This document shows positions 1 to 8,888 of a stretch of DNA of 12,765 nt, piece by piece (position 1 is the stretch's first letter; each line of letters starts with the position of its first letter). This stretch comes from Deltaproteobacteria bacterium. GTDB lineage: Bacteria > CG2-30-53-67. A program made the translations under genes and the position numbers. The stretch lies in the NCBI GenBank assembly GCA_013151235.1, contig JAADIO010000060.1, positions 1-12,765 of the forward strand. Reading direction: 5' to 3'. A model generated the notes under the pieces. The model was not told the origin of the DNA, searched no databases, and saw only the letters and a program-made list of their open reading frames with translations.

Positions 1-91
1 AGCTTGTCGAAGGAAGCCGGCCGAAGGGTCGAAGGGCTTCGTGACTTTTTACGACACCATCAACATTGAGTATATGGAGAAAAACCGTAAC
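1..91. repeat. Left copy of a 91-bp terminal direct repeat
   Basis: Bases 1-91 are identical to bases 12675-12765, the last 91 bases of the window. The segment is the right-hand part of the inverted-repeat element seen complete at 12534-12738, including its outer arm with the core gactttttacga. Identity running exactly to both ends suggests an assembly overlap at a dispersed repeat, or a circular contig. The essential chromosomal genes in between make a small natural circle unlikely. No gene is supported here; the short open frame running from 41 to 259 crosses repeats and has no family resemblance. Confidence 0.95.
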
Positions 92-227
92 TGCTCAGGT
101 TGCTTCTATTTTTCCGCAGTCATGCGGGAAAAGAGGGGTGACCTGAGTAGTTACGAAAAATCAAAGTCAAAAGCAATGGGCATGAGCCACGGGGGACAGG
201 GGGAACACGGGGAAGGCAAGAACAATT

Positions 228-266
228 CCCTCTCTCCAGCGGGGAGAGGGTTGGGGTGAGGGGGGA
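228..266. repeat. Dispersed hairpin repeat, CCCTCTC/GAGAGGG family
   Basis: A 10-bp stem at 228-237 pairs with 241-250 (one mismatch, 3-nt loop). A tail ggttggggtgagggggg follows. The same stem-plus-tail design recurs at 8758-8797 and, inverted, at 8692-8730, so this is a repeat family rather than a gene-specific terminator. The 'aacgtcccccctcacc' end is shared, in reverse complement, with the copy beginning near 8688. Confidence 0.8.
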
Positions 267-328
267 CGTTAAACTTTTCCCCTGAATTGCAAGAAAGGTC
301 AACGGCAGACTCCTCGCGGGGTGTCATG

Positions 329-357
329 TAGGGGGCGGTTTACAGACCGCTCCGGGA
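329..357. repeat. Short palindromic repeat (GGGCGGT...ACCGCTCC)
   Basis: The arms ggggcggt and accgctcc pair with one mismatch around a ttacag loop. It sits in the gene-free leader before the toxin-antitoxin pair, among other dispersed hairpins. No adjacent gene ends here, so a terminator role is not indicated. Confidence 0.55.
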
Positions 358-370
358 GAAAGCAAAATTA

Positions 371-454
371 TAATCCCCCTCAGTTCCCCTTCACGAAGGG
401 GGAGGACCAAGGCAAAGACATAATCCCCGTCGGTCCCCTTAGGCAAGGGGGAGG
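371..454. repeat. Two tandem-like copies of a CCCC...GGGGGAGG hairpin repeat
   Basis: Bases 371-404 and 421-453 are diverged copies of one unit. Each begins taatcccc, continues to a ttcccctt/gtcccctt arm, and ends aagggggagg, so each can fold on itself. The spacing between starts is 50 bases. Together with the neighbouring repeats they fill almost all of the gene-free stretch from 92 to about 485, in which I see no coding region or RNA gene. Confidence 0.7.
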
Positions 455-559
455 CCGTCATCCCTCGCTTCGCTGAAGGGGTGAATTGCAAAGAAACTCA
501 CAGGTTGTATTTCGATGCGTTGTGTGGTACAAGTAAAGATACGTTAGGAGGTACATGTA

Positions 560-841
560 ATGGTTAAGATTCCAGAGATTGTTCCCGTGTCGGATCTGAG
601 GCAAGATGCGGCCGCTGTTCTGAAACGTCTGAAAAATATTCAGGGTCCTCTCGTGATTACTCAGAGGGGCAGGGCGAGAGCGGTTCTGATCAGCATTGAC
701 GTATATGAACGGACCCGGCAGGAGAACGAATTGCTTCGCATGCTGGCCGCAGGCGAGAAAGAAATCATGGATTCCAGGGGACACTCCCTGGACAGTGTCC
801 TGCGAGAGGCCGACGCTTTGCTGAAGGGCGATGAATCTTGA
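560..841 (+). CDS. Type II antitoxin, Phd/YefM family
   Basis: This 93-residue protein has the look of a Phd/YefM antitoxin. Residues 8-55 hold the DNA-binding half: a 'PVSDLRQDAAAVLKRL' helix, then a strand-turn ending in 'VITQRGRARAVLISIDVYE', which matches the family's usual 'itrrGkpvAvLvs.e.ye' segment. The acidic C-terminal half (about 56-93) would be the part that wraps the toxin. Such proteins neutralise the partner toxin and usually repress their own promoter. A strong ribosome site AGGAGG at 546-551 fixes the ATG at 560. An 8-bp palindrome tacatgta lies between that site and the start codon (552-559). The stop overlaps the toxin start by four bases. No clear promoter was found; TTGTAT at 505-510 is only a weak candidate. 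Confidence 0.85.
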   Translation: MVKIPEIVPVSDLRQDAAAVLKRLKNIQGPLVITQRGRARAVLISIDVYERTRQENELLRMLAAGEKEIMDSRGHSLDSVLREADALLKGDES

Positions 842-1122
842 AGGTCCGCTTTACCCCTTCGGCACGGCGAAGTTTCCTGGCGGCGTTGGGTTATATTCAT
901 CATGACAATCCGTCGGCGGCGCAGGAGTTTCGGGACAAAACGGAAAAGATTCTGCGGCGTCTGGAAAGGTTTCCGAAATCGGGCCGCAGCATCCCCGAGT
1001 TTCCCGATCTCCCTCATCGGGAGGTGATTGTCCCGCCTTACCGTTTTTTCTACCGCCTTGAGAAGAAGACTATCTGGATTGTTGCGGTTTGGCATGGAGC
1101 GCAACAGATACGGAAACCTTGA
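838..1122 (+). CDS. Type II toxin, ParE/RelE superfamily
   Basis: This 94-residue basic protein matches the ParE-like toxin fold from end to end. It opens with 'VRFTPSARRSF', followed by a helical hairpin 'YIHHDNPSAAQEF' and 'ILRRLERFPKSGR', the 'HREVIVPPYRFFYRLE' strand, and the hallmark C-terminal 'VWHGAQQ'. ParE members poison gyrase and RelE members cut mRNA on the ribosome; the sequence alone does not decide between them, though the HG near the C-terminus and the length favour ParE. The start is a TTG at 838 that shares TTGA with the antitoxin stop, with AAGGG at 824-828 as a plausible ribosome site. The overlap indicates translational coupling, so that toxin is made only along with antitoxin. 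Confidence 0.85.
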   Translation: MKVRFTPSARRSFLAALGYIHHDNPSAAQEFRDKTEKILRRLERFPKSGRSIPEFPDLPHREVIVPPYRFFYRLEKKTIWIVAVWHGAQQIRKP

Positions 1123-1156
1123 ACCTCTGCACCTGATTTAACACCCTATCTTTGTA

Positions 1157-1186
1157 TTGACCCCTCCCCCCTTCCTCTGCTAAGAT
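1157..1186 (+). promoter_or_regulatory. Candidate sigma70 promoter of the kds operon
   Basis: TTGACC (1157-1162) and TAAGAT (1181-1186) are separated by 18 bases and lie 40 bases before the kdsB start. Each box departs moderately from consensus (5/6 and 4/6). It lies in the only gap between the upstream toxin gene and kdsB. The call is by pattern only. Confidence 0.45.
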
Positions 1187-1225
1187 AACCTCCCATCCAT
1201 AATAAGATTTCCTCAGGAATTCCTC

Positions 1226-2083
1226 ATGAGCGTTGTTGCTGTTATTCCGGCCCGTTATGCCTCAACCCGGTTTCCCGGCAAGCCACTTGCCATGATTGGC
1301 GAAAAGCCGATGATCCGATGGGTTTATGAGCGGGTGCAAAGGGCTTCCCGGGTCGACCGGGTCATTGTGGCGACGGATGATGAGCGGATTCTTGAGGCCG
1401 TTCGTGCCTTCGGGGGGGAGGCGGTCATGACCTCAGGGGAGCATCCTTCCGGGACGGACCGGATCGCGGAAGCGGCACTGGGGCTTGACGCCGAGATCAT
1501 TGTGAACGTTCAGGGGGATGAGCCCCTGATCCGGGGAGATGTGATCGATGCCTGCATCCGGCCTCTCCAGGAGGGAGCGCAAGAGCCCGTTGTCACGCCC
1601 TGTGTTCGGATCCGTTCTTTGCAAGATCTGCGAAATCCCGATGTGGTGAAGGTCGTGAAGAGCCCTGCGGGGCGGGCCCTCTATTTTTCCCGCTTTCCGA
1701 TTCCCTTTGACCGGGGCCGGAAAATTGATGAAGATTGCCTGTCGGAACTTTCTTTCTGGAAACATCTCGGACTTTATGCCTACCGAAGGGATTTTTTGTT
1801 ACAATACAGCCGGATGGCGCCGTCGCCCCTGGAAAAGCGGGAAAAATTGGAGCAGTTGAGGATCCTGGAGAATGGCTATACAATCCGGGTGGAGGAGACC
1901 GACTACGATTCCGTCGGTGTTGACTCTCCGGAGGATCTTGAGAAAATTCGGGACCTGTTTTATGAGAAGGTGAAAGAAAAACCGACTCCGGAGGATACGA
2001 TAAAAGAGCTTAAGGCGCTTCGAAATAATCTCACTTTGCAAGATCTCTCAGTGAAAGAGATGATTGCAAAAAGACGAAAATGA
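1226..2083 (+). CDS. kdsB: 3-deoxy-manno-octulosonate cytidylyltransferase (CMP-Kdo synthetase)
   Basis: KdsB activates Kdo with CTP to give CMP-Kdo, the donor for the inner core of lipopolysaccharide, in the cytoplasm. The N-terminus 'IPARYASTRFPGKPL' (residues 7-21) is the nucleotide-binding signature, with R10, R15 and K19. 'NVQGDEP' (94-100) supplies the metal-binding Asp98, and 'VGVDSPEDL' (230-238) closes the catalytic domain. The family usually ends near 248 residues; this protein has 285. The extra 37 or so residues are charged and helical, with 'LSVKEMIAKRRK' at the end. The function of this tail is unknown to me, and there is no sign that it comes from a frameshift. AGGAA at 1215-1219 serves the ATG at 1226. 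It is the first gene of the kdsB-pyrG-kdsA-kdsD operon. Confidence 0.96.
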   Translation: MSVVAVIPARYASTRFPGKPLAMIGEKPMIRWVYERVQRASRVDRVIVATDDERILEAVRAFGGEAVMTSGEHPSGTDRIAEAALGLDAEIIVNVQGDEPLIRGDVIDACIRPLQEGAQEPVVTPCVRIRSLQDLRNPDVVKVVKSPAGRALYFSRFPIPFDRGRKIDEDCLSELSFWKHLGLYAYRRDFLLQYSRMAPSPLEKREKLEQLRILENGYTIRVEETDYDSVGVDSPEDLEKIRDLFYEKVKEKPTPEDTIKELKALRNNLTLQDLSVKEMIAKRRK

Positions 2084-2139
2084 TTTTATATGATTATGTG
2101 CCTTTCGTATGACCAATGAATGAATCGGAAAAGAGATAA

Positions 2140-4672
<2,533 letters not shown>

Positions 4673-4676
<4 letters not shown>

Positions 4677-5677
4677 CAACCAAGGGGATGAAGAGGAAGG
4701 ATAATTCACTGATTGAAACGGCGAAAAACACGTTGAAAATAGAGTCCGATGCAATCCTCTCTCTCATTGATCGGGTGGACGAACATTTTGAAGAGGCCGT
4801 GGAGATCATTTATGCCTGCCAAGGACGGGTCGTGGTGACGGGGATGGGAAAATCCGGCATCATCGCCCGGAAGATTGCCGCCACCTTTGCTAGTACGGGA
4901 ACGCCGGCCTTTTTCGTGCATCCTGCCGAAGGGATCCACGGGGATTTGGGGATGATCGTACGGGACGACGTGGTCCTGACCCTCTCCAACAGCGGAGAGA
5001 CGGAAGAACTGGCAACGCTTCTCCCTTTGATCAAGCGGCAGGGGAACCTTCTGGTAGCCATGACCGGATGTCCCGGTTCTTTCCTGGCCGAACGGAGCGA
5101 CGTCGCACTTGATGTCAGTGTGGAAAAGGAGGCCTGTCCACTCGGGATGGCTCCAACCGCCAGTACCACGGCGGCTCTTGCCATGGGGGATGCCCTGGCG
5201 GCGGCACTTTTAAGCAAGCGGGGTTTCAAAACGGAAGATTTCGCCTATTTCCATCCCGGCGGCACGCTCGGGAAGCGGCTCTTTCTCAAGGTGTCGGACC
5301 TGATGCATGCGGGAGAGGAAATCCCGAGGATTGCAGAAGAAGATCTCATGAAGGAGGCGATCTACGAAATCTCCGCCAAGAAACTGGGTGTCACCACCGT
5401 CGTCGATACCGACGGGATCTTGAAGGGGATCATTACCGATGGCGACCTGCGCCGGTTCTTCGGAAAGGAGATCGGCCGGAGGGAAGATCCTCTTTCCGTG
5501 CCGGCCAAGGATGTCATGTCCCCGGGGGTCCGGACAATTGAAGCCGATGCCCTGGCGGCCAGGGCGGTTCAGGTGATGGAGAAGCACTCCATTACTTCCC
5601 TGGTGATTATTGATGAAGCTCATGTACCGGTGGGTATTATTCATTTGCATGATCTTTTGAAGGCCGGTGTTGTATGA
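4673..5677 (+). CDS. kdsD: D-arabinose 5-phosphate isomerase (KdsD/KpsF/GutQ family)
   Basis: This enzyme interconverts D-ribulose 5-phosphate and D-arabinose 5-phosphate, supplying KdsA. The 334 residues (E. coli KdsD has 328) comprise a SIS sugar-isomerase domain at about 46-180 and two CBS domains at about 205-265 and 275-334. Active-site features are 'TGMGKSG' with Lys60, '[11 protein letters not shown]' with His89, 'SNSGET' (105-110), and '[10 protein letters not shown]' with His194. The reading frame stays open upstream to 4571, but the ATG at 4673 overlaps the kdsA stop (ATGA), has GGAAAGA just before it, and matches the family start. In many relatives kdsC and lpt genes follow; here the operon ends and a repeat fragment follows. 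Confidence 0.95.
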
Positions 5678-5683
5678 GCTGAC

Positions 5684-5701
5684 GGCTTCGTAAAAAGTCC
5701 G
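5684..5701. repeat. Solo arm of a dispersed repeat downstream of kdsD
   Basis: The segment ggcttcgtaaaaagtccg lies six bases after the kdsD stop. Its 12-base core tcgtaaaaagtc is the exact reverse complement of 12717-12728, the outer arm of the inverted-repeat element at the right end of the window. Only one arm is present, so it is a remnant or a half-element. It occupies much of the 68-base gap between kdsD and the GGDEF gene. Confidence 0.6.
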
Positions 5702-5745
5702 TCTGTTGTAGGAGGTGGGTCCGTAATTAAAGAGAGGAGGAGCGG

Positions 5746-6927
5746 ATGGCCGTGAACAGGAATTCCCGGATACAGGCGGATATCGACAAGCTTCTGGCAG
5801 GCAATTCCAGGGACCATCGGACATTCATTGCAAAGGTGGATCGTCTGGTGGAACGTTGCGGTAACGATTTTTTCCCCTACCTGTTTTTTACCACGGCTCA
5901 TCTTGAATTCCCGAAAAGAACGGCCAAAAAACACTGGGATGAGATCCTTCTCCATTGGGAGAAGATGCGCAAGTGTATTAAAAGGGAGATCGATTTTCGG
6001 GTGGCTCTTCTCGACTATTTCATCGACATCAACCACCGAATCAAGAACCCGAAGATCATTGAAATTAAAATCTTTCAGAAGACCCAACAGGAAAGTTATC
6101 TCGATGAACTGACGCAGCTTTTCAATTACCGCTATTTTCAGCAGGCCCTGAAGAATGAAATCGTCAGGGCGCAGCGTTATGCCGCTCCCCTTTCCCTGGT
6201 GATTTTTGATGTGGACGACTTCAAGAACTACAATGATACGAACGGGCATTTTGCCGGGAATCAGGCACTAAAAAAACTGGCCCGAACACTCAAAAAGGGC
6301 GTTCGGGATGTAGATGTGGTGGTCCGTTATGGTGGGGAAGAGTTTGCCATTCTTCTGCCGGAAACGACCAAGGAAGGAGCCATGGTGATCTCCGAGCGTA
6401 TCCGGAATCGGGTGGAGATCACCAAATATACCGGAGGTGCAAAGCAGCCCCTGAAAAATTTTACCATCAGCGGAGGTGTGGCTACCCTGAAGGTGGATGC
6501 CGCGACCGGTTCGGAACTGATCAAAAAAGCCGACCGGGCCCTCTATCGTGCGAAAAGCCGGGGAAAGAATCAAATCGCTCTTTATGAGGACGAACGGCGT
6601 GACTTTGAACGTGTCAGCGCATCGCTGGTTGGACGGTTGAATGTGATCTCGGATTCCGGGGATCTCTTCTCCGTCAAGAATCTCAGTGAAGGAGGGGCGC
6701 TTTTGATTTACAGCAGCGTTCTTCCCTTGGGCAGTGTTCTCCATCTCGCTTTCCAGGTGCCGGGCCGTAAAACACCGATTGCCTGCAAGGCCAAAGTGAC
6801 CCGTGTTGAGGAATTGAAAAAGAACAAGTCTTACGAAATAGGTGTCCGGATCATCCAGATACGGGAGCGGGAGCGCAAATCTCTCAGGCGATTTATTGCA
6901 TCGACGGGGCGGAAAAAGGGGGTGTAG
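5746..6927 (+). CDS. Diguanylate cyclase with C-terminal PilZ domain
   Basis: This 393-residue soluble protein has three parts. Residues 1-118 form a mostly helical N-terminal region without recognisable sensor motifs or membrane segments. Residues 119-281 are a GGDEF domain, with 'DELTQLFNYRYF' at its start, the metal site 'IFDVDDFKNYND' (153-164), and the active motif GGEEF at 196-200. Residues 283-390 are a PilZ domain with RDFER (285-289) and NLSEGG (312-317), the two halves of the c-di-GMP-binding signature. The product inhibition site RxxD is present as RDVD (187-190), correctly five residues before GGEEF. The protein is therefore predicted both to make c-di-GMP from two GTP and to bind it twice. 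A GAGGAGG at 5734-5740 fixes the start. No partner gene is evident; the gene converges on the toxin at 6937. Confidence 0.93.
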   Translation: MAVNRNSRIQADIDKLLAGNSRDHRTFIAKVDRLVERCGNDFFPYLFFTTAHLEFPKRTAKKHWDEILLHWEKMRKCIKREIDFRVALLDYFIDINHRIKNPKIIEIKIFQKTQQESYLDELTQLFNYRYFQQALKNEIVRAQRYAAPLSLVIFDVDDFKNYNDTNGHFAGNQALKKLARTLKKGVRDVDVVVRYGGEEFAILLPETTKEGAMVISERIRNRVEITKYTGGAKQPLKNFTISGGVATLKVDAATGSELIKKADRALYRAKSRGKNQIALYEDERRDFERVSASLVGRLNVISDSGDLFSVKNLSEGGALLIYSSVLPLGSVLHLAFQVPGRKTPIACKAKVTRVEELKKNKSYEIGVRIIQIRERERKSLRRFIASTGRKKGV

Positions 6928-6936
6928 TTGCCGGCA

Positions 6937-7284
6937 TCAGCGTTTTTTCTTCCGTGAACTTTTGGGAGAGCCTAATAATTTCAGACGAAAAAGTTTCGCT
7001 GCCAGGTGGTACAGGTCGGAACGGCTTCCCTCTTTGCGGATTCCAATCGCTACTACCAGAACAACGACCTCCTTCCGCTCCACCCGATATAGAATACGAT
7101 AACGCTGTCCGGCTGCCCGGATGCTCCGGTATCCGGCGAGGTCACCGGTCAATGCTTTCCCCTGTTTCTCCGGATCGTTGGACAATCCATCAATTCGACA
7201 GCCGATTTTTTCTCTGATCCGTCGGTCCGGGATGGCCGTAAGCATCTCTTTCGCCTGTACGGTGAGGACAATTTTGTAACCCAT
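6937..7284 (-). CDS. Type II toxin, RelE/ParE superfamily
   Basis: This 115-residue basic protein begins 'MGYKIVLTVQAKEML' and contains 'KALTGDLAGYRSIRAAGQRYRILYRVE', the central strands of a RelE-type mRNA-interferase fold with conserved arginines, followed by 'VLVVAIGIRKEG'. Typical members stop soon after that strand. Here about 25 further residues follow, ending in a lysine/arginine-rich tail. RelE-like activity (ribosome-dependent mRNA cutting) is the likeliest reading, but gyrase inhibition cannot be excluded. The ATG overlaps the antitoxin stop by one base (TAATG), so the two are co-transcribed and coupled. Its 3' end is nine bases from the convergent GGDEF gene, with no terminator visible between them. 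Confidence 0.83.
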   Translation of the reverse strand: MGYKIVLTVQAKEMLTAIPDRRIREKIGCRIDGLSNDPEKQGKALTGDLAGYRSIRAAGQRYRILYRVERKEVVVLVVAIGIRKEGSRSDLYHLAAKLFRLKLLGSPKSSRKKKR

Positions 7285-7559
7285 TACAAACCCAGGTCCT
7301 TTTTGACCTCCTCCCAGGGGATTGTTTTCCCATCCCGGAGATCTTGAATACTCAAACGCAGACTTTCCGTGAGTTCTTCATCTCCCAGGACTTCCAGGGT
7401 TTCCATAATCGTCTCATAAAGGTCCCACGGCATTACCGCCAGTACAGGTTTTCCTCTCCGTGTGACTGCGACTGCACCAGGTTCGTGTTCTCCGGCAAAT
7501 TCCTCCGTAAGTTCTTTGAGCTTATGCCGAGCTTCGGTAATGGGTAATGTTTTTGTCAT
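7284..7559 (-). CDS. Type II antitoxin, Phd/YefM family
   Basis: This 91-residue protein has the Phd/YefM DNA-binding half at about 1-55: 'LPITEARHKLKEL' then 'AVTRRGKPVLAVMPWDLYE'. An acidic C-terminal half (about 60-91, 'LGDEELTESLRL' onward) would bind the toxin. It should neutralise the downstream toxin and repress the operon, probably through the palindrome at 7592-7605. GAGG about nine bases before the ATG is a reasonable ribosome site. It belongs to the same broad family as the antitoxin at 560-841, but the two proteins are clearly diverged and their operators differ, so recent duplication within the window is not suggested. Confidence 0.87.
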   Translation of the reverse strand: MTKTLPITEARHKLKELTEEFAGEHEPGAVAVTRRGKPVLAVMPWDLYETIMETLEVLGDEELTESLRLSIQDLRDGKTIPWEEVKKDLGL

Positions 7560-7591
7560 GATAGTGGTCCTCTTAAAGTTAGATATGCTTC

Positions 7592-7622
7592 TAAATGTAC
7601 ATTTATACGATCATTTTGTCAA
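7592..7622 (-). promoter_or_regulatory. Promoter and palindromic operator of the second toxin-antitoxin operon
   Basis: Read on the minus strand, TTGACA (7622-7617, a perfect -35) is followed after exactly 17 bases by TACATT (7599-7594, a 4/6 match for -10). The -10 lies inside the 14-bp perfect palindrome taaatgtacattta (7592-7605). Antitoxins of this family usually repress by binding palindromes over their own promoter, so this is a strong candidate autoregulatory site. The antitoxin start codon is about 35 bases downstream of the -10. Confidence 0.72.
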
Positions 7623-7623
7623 G

Positions 7624-7770
7624 TCAAAATTCCTCGGAGGCCTCCCCCGGTTGTTTGGACATGATGTGACAGAATATCTATACCGCCGTATTGATGACAG
7701 CCAAAAATTGATAGATGGTGAGATCGAGGGTGTCCTGATCGGCAAGAAATTCCTCTGATGGGGATGAATT
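7624..7770 (-). pseudogene. Possible decayed HepT/DUF86-type toxin gene fragment
   Basis: On the minus strand, one frame from about 7770 to a stop at 7624-7626 reads protein-like. It gives 'SEEFLADQDTLDLTIYQFL' and 'AVINTAV', then a TAG at 7678-7680, then 'IFCHIMSKQPGEASEEF'. The pattern of an acidic segment, a 'LTIYRFL'-like helix, and an 'I..xxHI.sk' helix before a proline resembles the central part of HepT-like (MNT/HepT) toxins. I recall this resemblance from the family and have not searched it. It lacks a start codon, has an internal stop, and ends early, so it cannot be functional. It overlaps the 3' end of mazG slightly at the frame level and ends beside the -35 box of the toxin-antitoxin operon. 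It could be chance. Confidence 0.35.
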
Positions 7771-7772
7771 CT

Positions 7773-8558
7773 TTATTTCCCTAACGCCTTCGCCTCGTTC
7801 CAGAGGCGCTCCATTTCCTCCAGAGTCAGGGTGTGGAGTTCAACCTTCCGCCGGGCCGCGTACTCCTCGATATGCTGAAACCGTGCAATGAAGCGGCTGA
7901 TCGTCTTCCGGAGGGCATCCTCGGGACTGACCTTGATGAAACGGGAGAGGTTGACCAGGGCGAAGAGCATATCACCGAATTCATTTTCAATCTCTTCCGG
8001 ATCTTTCTTCTCCAGCGCCTCCTTGAATTCGGCTGTCTCTTCCTCCACCTTTTCCAGTACCTGGGAAATATGCTCCCAGTCAAAGCCGACCCGGGCGGCC
8101 CGGTCCTGAAGGCGGTGGGCCTTGAGCAGAGCGGGCAGGGCCTTGGGAATTCCCTCGAGAATCGATTTTCTCTTCCGGTCTTTTTGCTCTTCCTTCTTGA
8201 TCTGCTCCCACCTGTGTAAAACCTCCTCGGCGTTGTCAGCCGTCTCGTTCCCGAAGACATGGGGATGGCGTCGCAGCATCTTTTCGTTGATTCCCCGCGC
8301 CACATCGTCGAATTCGAAATCCCCCGACTCCTTCCCGATCTGGGCCAGAAAGACGATCTGCAGCAGCAGATCGCCCAACTCCTCGCAGACCTCTTCCGGT
8401 TTACCCCGTTCAATGGCTTCCACCACCTCGTAGGCCTCTTCGATGATAAAGGGTTTGAGACTCTCCATGGTTTGTTGTTTGTCCCAGGGACAGCCGTGCT
8501 CCGAGCGAAGTTTCCCCATGATGGTCAACAGTTTGTCCATTCCCTCATTTTTCTCCAT
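7773..8558 (-). CDS. mazG: Nucleoside triphosphate pyrophosphohydrolase MazG
   Basis: MazG hydrolyses (d)NTPs, and in some bacteria damaged nucleotides, to the monophosphate and pyrophosphate. The 261 residues match the full-length two-domain form (E. coli has 263). 'HGCPWDKQQT' (21-30) marks the N-terminus. Each half carries the Mg-binding EExxE...ExxD set: E40, E41, E44, E60 and D63 in the first domain, and E173, E174, E177, E193 and D196 in the second. All acidic residues are intact. The ATG at 8558 has only a short AGGA upstream; a start seven codons in (8540) is possible. It appears monocistronic, with repeat-rich DNA upstream and a toxin-antitoxin operon downstream on the same strand. 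Confidence 0.95.
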   Translation of the reverse strand: MEKNEGMDKLLTIMGKLRSEHGCPWDKQQTMESLKPFIIEEAYEVVEAIERGKPEEVCEELGDLLLQIVFLAQIGKESGDFEFDDVARGINEKMLRRHPHVFGNETADNAEEVLHRWEQIKKEEQKDRKRKSILEGIPKALPALLKAHRLQDRAARVGFDWEHISQVLEKVEEETAEFKEALEKKDPEEIENEFGDMLFALVNLSRFIKVSPEDALRKTISRFIARFQHIEEYAARRKVELHTLTLEEMERLWNEAKALGK

Positions 8559-8595
8559 GGTCCTATCATAGGGTTTTTATACCCGTGGAGTCAAT

Positions 8596-8650
8596 CGGGA
8601 AAAGGCAAAGGAAAAGGCAAAGGGGCAAAGGGACAGAGGGACAAAGCAAA
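8596..8650. repeat. Purine-rich low-complexity tract with short tandem units
   Basis: A run of units like ggcaaag, ggaaaag and ggacaaag repeats irregularly with almost no pyrimidines on the plus strand. It lies directly upstream of mazG (which reads leftward) and begins the repeat-rich gap 8559-8947. No gene is seen in this gap: the open frame that continues upstream of the 8948 oxidoreductase start runs only through these repeats. Confidence 0.6.
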
Positions 8651-8690
8651 CCAAACTCGTTTCTCGCGGAGAACAGGGGGAGAGTCAACG

Positions 8691-8797
8691 TCCCCCCTCA
8701 CCTCGATCCTCTCCCCTCAGGGAGAGGAAGTAACTTCATCTGTGCCGAGCAGTTGCCCCTTCTCCCCGCCGGGGAGAAGGTTGGGATGAGGGGGGGG
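8691..8797. repeat. Composite inverted pair of CCCTCACC/CTCTCCCC hairpin repeats
   Basis: Two copies of the hairpin repeat seen at 228-266 lie head to head. The left, inverted copy runs cccccctcacc to a ctctcccctcagggagag hairpin (8692-8728). The right copy has a perfect 10-bp stem 8758-8767/8771-8780 with loop gcc, followed by ggttgggatgagggggg. The outer ends cccccctca and tgagggggg are complementary, so the whole segment forms a larger palindrome of about 105 bases with hairpins inside it. Confidence 0.8.
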
Positions 8798-8802
8798 TGT
8801 AG

Positions 8803-8823
8803 CGCCGGGGTTTATCCCCGGCG
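8803..8823. repeat. Short GC-rich hairpin repeat (cgccgggg/ccccggcg)
   Basis: A perfect 8-bp stem, cgccgggg (8803-8810) with ccccggcg (8816-8823), encloses a tttat loop. It immediately follows the composite repeat and precedes the promoter at 8851. There is no T-run after it, so I read it as another dispersed palindrome, not a terminator. Confidence 0.6.
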
Positions 8824-8850
8824 AAAGCGTACACGGCGAACCCGTCCCGG

Positions 8851-8879
8851 TTGCCCACAGACCGTTGATGACCTATACT
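8851..8879 (+). promoter_or_regulatory. Candidate sigma70 promoter for the flavin oxidoreductase gene
   Basis: TTGCCC (8851-8856) and TATACT (8874-8879) are separated by exactly 17 bases, with a 5/6 match in the -10. The predicted transcription start near 8886 leaves a leader of about 60 bases before the ATG at 8948, and a perfect inverted repeat falls right at the start of that leader. Confidence 0.55.
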
Positions 8880-8888
8880 GGTGGCAAA

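Noticed and set aside
228-250. Intrinsic terminator
   Set aside because: A strong hairpin but no T-run and no gene ending upstream; the same unit recurs at 8758, so it is a dispersed repeat.
41-259. Open frame of 72 codons at the left end
   Set aside because: It runs through the terminal repeat and a hairpin repeat, has no ribosome site and no family-like sequence.
371-453. CRISPR-like array from repeated units
   Set aside because: There are only two diverged palindromic copies with no regular spacers and no cas genes; similar hairpins occur elsewhere in the window.
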